From Thermomicrobiales bacterium (GTDB taxonomy: Bacteria > Chloroflexota > Chloroflexia > Thermomicrobiales > UBA6265), in NCBI GenBank assembly GCA_020847015.1, contig JADLCW010000399.1:1-11315 (forward strand): a stretch of 11,315 nucleotides of DNA, given 5' to 3'. Both the position numbers and the translations under genes were made by a program. How positions within the stretch are numbered: the stretch's first letter is position 1; every line of letters begins with the position of its first letter. Shown in pieces: positions 6,267 through 11,315 of the stretch. The notes beneath the pieces were generated by a model. That model did not search any database. It saw nothing but the letters and a program-made list of their open reading frames with translations, and was not told where the DNA came from.

Positions 6267-8528
6267 ATGGATGACGGTCAGCCGATGCGCGTGGCGATAG
6301 ATCTCGATGGCGTGTTGACGGAGCATCCCCGTCCGCTCGCGCAGGCCGCCTCGGCTCGCTTCGGCGTCGAAATGCCCGAGAGCGCCTTCATCGACTCAGC
6401 CGGACTCAACGTTCCGATCGAGGTGCGCGACTGGGTGTACGGTCCGGATGGTCCGGCATCCAAGCTGTGCCCCGATCCCGAAGGCGCCGCCTTCATGCGC
6501 GGCCTAATCGAGCGTCTCGGTGTAGACAATGTGAAGATCGTCACCGCGCGTCCGCGGCACTGCGCCGACATGACCGTCGGCTGGCTGCGTCGCCATGATT
6601 TCCCGGAATGTGACATCCTCTACGCCGATCTCAAAACCGCCATTGCTCTGCGTCACAACCTGGGCTGCGCAGTTGAAGACAGCCTGCGCCACGCGCGCAA
6701 CTATGCGGCGGCCGGCGTCAGTTGCTTCCTCGTCAAGAGCAACGAGGAGATAGCGTCGGCCGACGAAATCGGCATCATCCGGGTCAACGATCTTCCGGGC
6801 GTGCTGGCGCTCGTCGATCGCCGCGATGGCGCGCGGCGCCGGCGCTCCGCTCTGTCGCCGACCGACGCTCGCAGCGCCGAAGGGCCGCGTCCGCGCATCG
6901 TCGTCAGCGACGCCATTCACCCAGCGGCGCGCGCCCACCTCGCTACCGAAGGCGACATCCTCGATGTGGACGGAACGAACCGCGCCGCTTTGCTGGCTGC
7001 GGTGGCCGAAGCCGACGCGCTGGTGGTCCGCAGCGAAACGATGGTCGATGCCGAGGTGCTGGCGGCGGCCCCCCACCTGCGGGTGATCGCCCGCGCCGGG
7101 GTCGGTGTCGACAATATCGATCTCGACACCGCCACGCGGGCCGGAGTCGTCGTGCTCAATGCCCCTGGGGCCAATGCCGTCTCGGCGGCCGAGCACACCA
7201 TCGCCCTCCTGCTGGGCGTCACCCGCCAGATCCCGCTGGCCGACGCGTCCACCCGCGCCGGTCGCTGGGCGCGCAAGAAGATGCGCCCAGTCGATCTGAA
7301 GGGGCGCACGGTGGGCATCGTCGGGTTGGGTCGAGTCGGGTCGCGCGTGGCAGCACGGCTGCGCGCCTTCGAGATGAAGGTGATCGCCTACGATCCCTAC
7401 ATCGCCACCCAGCGCTTTACCGAGATTGGGGCTGCGCCGGTCGACTACCAGACGTTGCTGGCCAACAGCGATGTGGTCACTTTCCATGTGCCGTCCACAC
7501 CGGAAACAACGCACATGCTGAACGCCGAGACGATGGCGCTCCTAAAGCCAGGAGCCATTGTCATCAATGCCGCGCGCGGCGAGGTCGTCGATCAGGCGGC
7601 GCTGGCCGAGGCGCTGCGTGATGGTCGCATCGCCGGCGCCGGAGTGGACGTCTTTCCCCACGAGCCATGCACGGAAAGCCCCTTGTTCGATCTGCCTAAT
7701 GTTGTGCTGACGCCTCATATCGGCGGCTCCAGCGCCGAGGCGCTCGCCGCCGTTGGCGAGGTGATCGGCACCAGTACGCTCGGCGCGCTGCGCGGCGAAG
7801 TGGCTCCCAATGCTGTCAATCTGCCGCCGGCCTCATTGCAGACCCGGCAGTTGCAACGTCTGACCGGCGCGGCCGCCGCCGCGGGTCGCCTGCTCTCCGT
7901 GCTCGCGCCCGAACCGCTGTCGGCGTTCACGGTCACGGTAGATGGGCTGGTGCCGGCCGATGTCGCCGAACACGTGTTGGCCTCCGCGCTGAGCGAGGCG
8001 CTCGGTCACTGGACCAACCGTCGCGCAACACCGGTCAACGCCCGTCTCGTCGCGCAGGCGGCTGGGGTGGAGGCTGTCATCCGGCAGGATGACCCCGATC
8101 CGGACCGGTTGCCCAGCTTCGAGATCGCCGTGGCTCCCGCTCCGGACGCGCCGCCCGCTCACACGGTCGTCGTCCGCTGGGATCGCACCGAGGCCGCCAT
8201 CATGGAGGTGGACGGGTTCGGGCTGAAGAGTCCGCTCGCCGGCGACGTGCTGATCACCCACCATCGCGACCAGCCCGGCATGATCGGTCACATCGGCACG
8301 ATTCTCGGCCGCTTCGATGTCAACATCGCTGGCATGCAAGTCGGCCGCATGCTGCCCCATCGGGGAGGCGAGGCGATGATGGTGCTCAACGTCGATGACG
8401 AGATTCCTGAGACGGCGTTGGCCGAGATCGTCGCCATGCCGGGCGTTCACTCCGCCTACGTCGTTTCGCTGCCGCCGGCCGGTTCGGAGGTGGAAGCCGC
8501 GGCTGTGGCGATGGCGCTGCGCTCCTGA
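6267..8528 (+). CDS. serA: HAD phosphatase-like domain fused to D-3-phosphoglycerate dehydrogenase
   Basis: A single 753-residue reading frame. Residues about 8-175 are a HAD-superfamily domain closest to 5'(3')-nucleotidase-like (NT5C type) proteins. They carry DLDGV (D12, D14), Thr in KIVTARP (T93), Lys in DLKTA (K123) and the acidic pair in AVEDS (E137, D138), so all four catalytic motifs are present. An Arg-rich linker (about 185-212) leads to a full type-1 PGDH, which oxidises 3-phosphoglycerate to 3-phosphohydroxypyruvate in serine synthesis. It has the Rossmann motif G353-L-G-x-x-G358, catalytic R437 (NAARGE), E466 (DVFPHEP) and H484 (TPHIGGSS), with spacing equal to E. coli SerA between Arg and Glu. 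An ASB-like domain follows (about 520-655), then a C-terminal ACT domain (about 660-735, HHRDQPGMIG) for likely serine feedback. The start is ATG 6267, with AAGGGGA 7 bases upstream. No ATG or ribosome site marks a separate PGDH start. The symbol refers to the PGDH part. Confidence 0.92.
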   Translation: MDDGQPMRVAIDLDGVLTEHPRPLAQAASARFGVEMPESAFIDSAGLNVPIEVRDWVYGPDGPASKLCPDPEGAAFMRGLIERLGVDNVKIVTARPRHCADMTVGWLRRHDFPECDILYADLKTAIALRHNLGCAVEDSLRHARNYAAAGVSCFLVKSNEEIASADEIGIIRVNDLPGVLALVDRRDGARRRRSALSPTDARSAEGPRPRIVVSDAIHPAARAHLATEGDILDVDGTNRAALLAAVAEADALVVRSETMVDAEVLAAAPHLRVIARAGVGVDNIDLDTATRAGVVVLNAPGANAVSAAEHTIALLLGVTRQIPLADASTRAGRWARKKMRPVDLKGRTVGIVGLGRVGSRVAARLRAFEMKVIAYDPYIATQRFTEIGAAPVDYQTLLANSDVVTFHVPSTPETTHMLNAETMALLKPGAIVINAARGEVVDQAALAEALRDGRIAGAGVDVFPHEPCTESPLFDLPNVVLTPHIGGSSAEALAAVGEVIGTSTLGALRGEVAPNAVNLPPASLQTRQLQRLTGAAAAAGRLLSVLAPEPLSAFTVTVDGLVPADVAEHVLASALSEALGHWTNRRATPVNARLVAQAAGVEAVIRQDDPDPDRLPSFEIAVAPAPDAPPAHTVVVRWDRTEAAIMEVDGFGLKSPLAGDVLITHHRDQPGMIGHIGTILGRFDVNIAGMQVGRMLPHRGGEAMMVLNVDDEIPETALAEIVAMPGVHSAYVVSLPPAGSEVEAAAVAMALRS

Positions 8529-8549
8529 TGCGAATGCAGGGCGGAGGCA

Positions 8550-8565
8550 GGCGCTATAACGCGCC
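8550..8565. terminator. Small hairpin at a convergent gene junction
   Basis: GGCGC and GCGCC pair around TATAAC in the 25-bp gap between the fusion gene and the aminotransferase, overlapping the latter's stop. The stem is only 5 bp with no U-tract, so support is weak. Confidence 0.2.
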
Positions 8566-9921
8566 GCGCCCGTCCCGCGCCAGATCGGCTGCCACTGCGG
8601 TCAGACTCTCATCGAGAATCGCGACCAGATCGTCGATCTGCTCGTGCGAGATGGTCAGCGGAGGCGCGTAGAGCAGATGGTCGCCAGCCACGCCGTCGAC
8701 CGTGCCGCTACCGGGGTACGAAATCAGACCACGCGCCAGCGTTGCCGCCGCAACTCGCTTGGAAACCCGCCAGTCCGGCGGGAAGGGGCGCTTCGTCGCC
8801 CGATTCTGGACGAACTCCACACCGCACAATAGGCCCAGCCCGCGCGCGTCGCCCACCATCGGATGACGATCCTGCAATGCGCGCAGGCGACCGAGGAAGT
8901 AAGCGCCGACCGCCGCTGCGTTGGCCACCAGATCGCGATCGCGGATGTAGCGCAGCACCGCTGTCCCGACGGCGCACGAGAGCGGATTTCCGGAGGACGT
9001 ATGGCCGATGACGAACGAATGACCGCGCCGGCTGATCTCGGAAACAAACTCCGGCCGCGCCAGCACTGCGCCGAGCGGCGTGTAGCCGGCGCTGATGCCT
9101 TTGGCGCAGGTGATCAGGTCCGGTGTGACGCCCCAATGCTCGATCCCGAAATTGCGCCCGGTGCGGCCGAACCCGGTCATGACTTCGTCGGCGATAAACA
9201 ACACGCCGTAGCGATCGCAGATCTCGCGGATGCGCGCGAAGTAACCGGGCGTCGCCGGCACGGCTCCCATCGTCGCCCCCACCACCGGTTCGGCGATGAA
9301 CGCCGCCACGTTTTCCGGCCCCACCTGTCGGATGGTCCGCTCCAGCGCATCAGCGCAACTCAGATCGCACGTCGGGCAAGCATGGTTCGCCCAACACCGA
9401 TACGGGTTGCAGGGGGGGATATGTTCGGCGTGCGGCAGGATGGCGTCATACGGTCGGCGGCGGCCGGCGTTGCCGCCAAAGGCCAGGGCCGCGATGGTCG
9501 CTCCGTGGAACGACTGCCAGCGGCCGATGATGAGCCGGCGAGTTCCCTCCCCGCGTTCACGGTGGTACTGCACGGCCATCTTGACGGCGTTGTCAGCCGC
9601 TTCAGACCCGCCGGAAACAAACCACACGTTGCCGAATCCCGGCGGGGCAAACTCCTCGACGATCAATTGCGCGCACGCCTCGACCGCCTCGGTCGTAAAG
9701 GCATGGGTCGGCGCGTAGGCGACCCGGCTGGCCTGCTCGGTCATGGCGGCAACAATTTCGGGCACGCCGTGGCCGATCGCCGTTACCGCCGCCGAACCGC
9801 CGGAGCCGTCGATGTAGCGATTGCCGTCCGCATCGTAGAGGTAGATGCCTTCTCCCCGCACGATGGTCGGATACACATGCTGAAGATCGCGGTGAATCAC
9901 CGCGCTGGCCGTCGCATCCAT
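8554..9921 (-). CDS. Class III PLP-dependent aminotransferase
   Basis: 455-residue fold-type I aminotransferase of the omega-amino acid / 4-aminobutyrate type. Visible motifs are SGGSEAADNAVKMA (cofactor phosphate contact), SFHGAT with its aromatic residue near the PLP ring, the EPVVG turn, FIADEVMTGFGRTG (Asp to the PLP nitrogen), the Schiff-base lysine K274 in CAKGISAGY, and GHTSSGNPLSCA. It transfers an amino group from an omega- or alpha-amino donor to a keto acid; the exact substrate cannot be read. Residues 171-189 carry five cysteines (C171, C176, C182, C185, C189), an insert I recall from one subgroup annotated 'aspartate aminotransferase family'. I prefer the ATG at 9921 because GAGG lies 9 bases upstream. 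The ATG at 9939 adds six residues (461 total) but has no ribosome site. It converges on the HAD-SerA fusion and is probably transcribed alone. A serine-pathway role (SerC-like) is not supported, since SerC is class V. Confidence 0.92.
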   Translation of the reverse strand: MDATASAVIHRDLQHVYPTIVRGEGIYLYDADGNRYIDGSGGSAAVTAIGHGVPEIVAAMTEQASRVAYAPTHAFTTEAVEACAQLIVEEFAPPGFGNVWFVSGGSEAADNAVKMAVQYHRERGEGTRRLIIGRWQSFHGATIAALAFGGNAGRRRPYDAILPHAEHIPPCNPYRCWANHACPTCDLSCADALERTIRQVGPENVAAFIAEPVVGATMGAVPATPGYFARIREICDRYGVLFIADEVMTGFGRTGRNFGIEHWGVTPDLITCAKGISAGYTPLGAVLARPEFVSEISRRGHSFVIGHTSSGNPLSCAVGTAVLRYIRDRDLVANAAAVGAYFLGRLRALQDRHPMVGDARGLGLLCGVEFVQNRATKRPFPPDWRVSKRVAAATLARGLISYPGSGTVDGVAGDHLLYAPPLTISHEQIDDLVAILDESLTAVAADLARDGRGAL

Positions 9922-10027
9922 CAAGTCTCGCCTCGTCATCCACGTTGCCGCGCGGCGCGCGCCGCATCATGTCGGCATGGTACAGTCCGGTGGCTCCTGC
10001 GGTTGGCTCGCTCTGGTCGGAGCCGCA

Positions 10028-10717
10028 ATGCCGCCTGACGCGCACTCAACGAGCACCCGCCACCACGCCGATCCGGAATATTCTCCGGGAATCGATGCGC
10101 GGCGCGGGTGGGCATTGGCGGCCGTAGCTGGTCTCGTCGTCGGTCTGATTTCTCCCCGTGAGTGGGATATCGCCTTGCGTCTGCTCGCCGGGTGGGACAC
10201 GGCGTTGCTGGTTGCGCTCGCCGCGCCATGGCGCATCATCCTCACGTCGAATGTCAATCGCACGCGGCTGCGTGCTCGCGCTGCCGATCCCGGCAACATC
10301 GGCATTCTGGTGGTTGCGGTCGCCACCAGTCTCATGAGTCTGGCGGGGGCGGTGCTGGTGTTGGCGCGGCCAGGCGCGGCGATCGGACCTAGGCTGGCCG
10401 CGGTGGAAATCACGTTGGTGATTCTCGCGGTGGTGCTCGGTTGGACGATTATGCAGACCGCGTTTTCGCTCCACTACGCCCGGCTCTACTTCGCGGGCGA
10501 GGGGCCGGAAGGCGGCTTGCACTTTCCCGGCGACGAGCCGGATGAACTGGACTTCGCCTACTTCGCCTTCGGGATCGGGGTCGCCTTCCAGACTGCCGAC
10601 GTCAACGTCGAATCGCGTACGATGCGGCGGATCGTGCTCGTGCAATCGGTGCTCTCGTTCTTTTACAGCAGCGCCGTGCTGGCTCTAATGATCAATATTC
10701 TCGCAGGGCGCGTGTAG
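10028..10717 (+). CDS. DUF1345 integral membrane protein
   Basis: 229-residue membrane protein of the DUF1345 family, function unknown. About six hydrophobic segments are visible: near residues 27-42, 55-73, 90-112, 122-142, 172-186 and 203-225. Family hallmarks I recognise are LHYARLYF at the end of the fourth segment, GGLHFPGDEPDELDFAYFAFGIGVAFQTADV, and the C-terminal RRIVLVQSVLSFFYSSAVLALMINI. I chose ATG 10028 because GGAG (10019-10022) lies 5 bases upstream. An ATG at 9977 is in frame and would add 17 residues without a ribosome site. The gene is divergent from the aminotransferase, with about 106 bp between starts. No operon partner follows, as the next gene has its own promoter candidate. 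Confidence 0.85.
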   Translation: MPPDAHSTSTRHHADPEYSPGIDARRGWALAAVAGLVVGLISPREWDIALRLLAGWDTALLVALAAPWRIILTSNVNRTRLRARAADPGNIGILVVAVATSLMSLAGAVLVLARPGAAIGPRLAAVEITLVILAVVLGWTIMQTAFSLHYARLYFAGEGPEGGLHFPGDEPDELDFAYFAFGIGVAFQTADVNVESRTMRRIVLVQSVLSFFYSSAVLALMINILAGRV

Positions 10718-10787
10718 ATCGCCAATGCGAGAGTCTGTCAACGGCCTTGGCGGTAGCGTGTGAATTGCCCGATCTGCCCAGCAGCGA

Positions 10788-10820
10788 TTGCAATTCCAGG
10801 GCACGTTCATGTGCTATAAT
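10788..10820 (+). promoter_or_regulatory. Extended -10 promoter for the right-edge gene
   Basis: TGCTATAAT at 10812-10820 is a perfect TATAAT (10815-10820) with the extended TGn element. A -35-like TTGCAA lies at 10788-10793, but the 21-bp gap is long, so the extended -10 probably carries recognition. It predicts a start near 10827 and a leader of about 105 nt before the ATG at 10932. Confidence 0.6.
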
Positions 10821-10830
10821 CACCGCGCCA

Positions 10831-10845
10831 GTTATTATCAATAAC
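10831..10845. promoter_or_regulatory. AT-rich palindrome just after the predicted transcription start
   Basis: GTTATT-ATC-AATAAC is a perfect 6+6 dyad with a 3-bp centre, 10 bases downstream of TATAAT. Its position at about +4 to +18 suits a repressor operator; it could also be a short leader hairpin. The protein that would bind it is not identifiable. Confidence 0.4.
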
Positions 10846-10915
10846 TCATACTATTTCCGTAGCACCGCAGGCGTCTCCACACACGATGGCTCGATCGCTC
10901 GACGACGCAGATGTC

Positions 10916-10925
10916 GGAGAAGGGG
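10916..10925 (+). promoter_or_regulatory. Shine-Dalgarno of the right-edge gene
   Basis: GGAGAAGGGG six bases before ATG 10932 fixes the start of a frame that has no stop inside the window. Confidence 0.65.
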
Positions 10926-10931
10926 TTGACC

Positions 10932-11315
10932 ATGGACGGCAGTGGTTTCGATGCGTTCGTACGCCAGTTGACTGGATCTCGTCGTGCCGCGCTGGGCGCA
11001 GTCGCCGCCGCGCTCGGCGCGGCGATCGCGAGTCCGCTGGCTTCGCTGGGAGGCGCCGCCAAACCTCGGCGGCACGACAAGTCAGCCGGCAACAAGCATC
11101 GGTCCGATGACAAGAACCGTCCGGCAGCCGAGCGCCGCCGCAAGCGGCCGCCGCGCTCCTGCAAAGTCACGACGACCGGCGGTCAAATCATTTCGACCTA
11201 CACCGCCAATCTGAAAAAACAGAAGCTCTCGCTCGTCGTCCGCACCGCGTCGCCCAAGGATCCGAGCAAAGACGAGGTCTCGACGACGACGGTCAAGGCG
11301 GGGCCGGCCCTCTTA
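10932..11315 (+). CDS. Secreted protein with Tat-like leader, 5' part only
   Basis: The first 128 codons of a frame still open at the right edge. The N-terminus MDGSGFDAFVRQL matches the style of the cysteine-rich protein's MDGGQFDRLTRSL. An Arg pair (17-18) precedes a long Ala/Leu/Gly segment (19-41) with Ala-x-Ala-like cleavage options near 40-43. Residues 44-76 are extremely basic and low in complexity (Lys/Arg/Asp/His), followed by a single cysteine (C77). The mature part from about 78 has alternating strand-like stretches (VTTTGGQIISTYTANL, LSLVVRTA), perhaps the start of a beta-rich domain. I do not recognise the domain, so function is unknown. It is preceded by the best promoter in the window and an operator-like palindrome, so it is probably separately regulated. 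Overlapping frames at 10886-11214 are shadows. Confidence 0.75.
   Translation, partial: MDGSGFDAFVRQLTGSRRAALGAVAAALGAAIASPLASLGGAAKPRRHDKSAGNKHRSDDKNRPAAERRRKRPPRSCKVTTTGGQIISTYTANLKKQKLSLVVRTASPKDPSKDEVSTTTVKAGPALL

Larger units (their letters stand above)
10718..10931. other. Intergenic region upstream of the right-edge secreted protein
   Basis: 214 bp without a supported gene. It holds the extended -10 element and AT-rich palindrome listed separately, plus a small palindrome ATTGCAAT (10787-10794). The 10831-10860 part is clearly more AT-rich than its surroundings. Confidence 0.5.

Noticed and set aside
6504..7514. 336-codon minus-strand open frame
   Set aside because: Antisense to the HAD-SerA fusion; low-complexity Arg/Gly/Asp translation with no motif.
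8555..8560. TATAAC as a -10 element
   Set aside because: It sits at the stop codon between two converging genes, so neither strand has a gene start nearby for it to serve.
9977..10027. Earlier ATG for the DUF1345 protein
   Set aside because: No ribosome site before 9977, whereas GGAG precedes the ATG at 10028 at proper spacing. It cannot be fully excluded.
8863..10038. 391-codon plus-strand open frame
   Set aside because: Antisense to the aminotransferase, which has a complete set of PLP motifs; the plus-strand translation shows none.
1..11315. CRISPR arrays, tRNAs, insertion sequences or attachment sites
   Set aside because: I saw no regularly spaced repeats, cloverleaf-like segment, transposase motif or long terminal inverted repeats; this is by eye, so short or degenerate examples could be missed.

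Overview
The window reads as chromosomal DNA from a GC-rich bacterium, most likely a member of the Chloroflexota (Thermomicrobia/Sphaerobacter-like). This is an inference. It rests on high GC throughout, GTG use as a start, and two secreted proteins whose N-termini share an MDGxxFDxxxRxL leader followed by a double-Arg/Ala-rich signal segment, a style I associate with Thermomicrobiales. No rRNA, tRNA, CRISPR array, insertion sequence or phage gene was recognised. The region looks like ordinary chromosome with a few unusual proteins.

Layout, left to right. (1) 1-1315: two co-directional amino-acid-kinase-fold genes related to the molybdenum storage protein (MoSto) subunits. The first is the 3' end of a beta-like gene and the second is a complete alpha-like gene. 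They are 22 bp apart with a strong Shine-Dalgarno between them, so they are probably one operon encoding a hetero-oligomeric metal-storage cage. (2) 1316-1631: a 316 bp non-coding spacer with weak hairpins. (3) 1632-4373: a full MutS1 mismatch-repair ATPase. (4) 4384-5166, minus strand and convergent with mutS: a secreted protein with 28 cysteines. (5) 5167-5440: a divergent intergenic region with a palindromic operator candidate. (6) 5441-6091: a protein with two PRC-barrel domains, followed by a strong GC hairpin. (7) 6267-8528: one polypeptide joining a HAD-superfamily nucleotidase-like phosphatase to a complete type-1 D-3-phosphoglycerate dehydrogenase (catalytic, ASB-like and ACT domains). 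(8) 8554-9921, minus strand and convergent: a class III PLP aminotransferase with a five-cysteine insert. (9) 10028-10717: a DUF1345 membrane protein. (10) 10718-10931: an intergenic region with an extended -10 promoter (TGCTATAAT) and an AT-rich palindrome just downstream. (11) 10932-11315: the 5' part of a secreted protein that runs off the window.

The HAD-SerA fusion is the most notable item. The dehydrogenase makes the first committed step from 3-phosphoglycerate to serine, and the attached HAD domain keeps all four phosphatase motifs. It could supply the pathway's phosphatase step or a housekeeping (metabolite-repair) phosphatase activity. The MoSto-like pair is the second: the alpha-like subunit lacks the histidines I recall as molybdate-cluster ligands in Azotobacter vinelandii, so its cargo may differ. 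The remaining genes look functionally independent, and no multi-gene defence or mobile system is visible.
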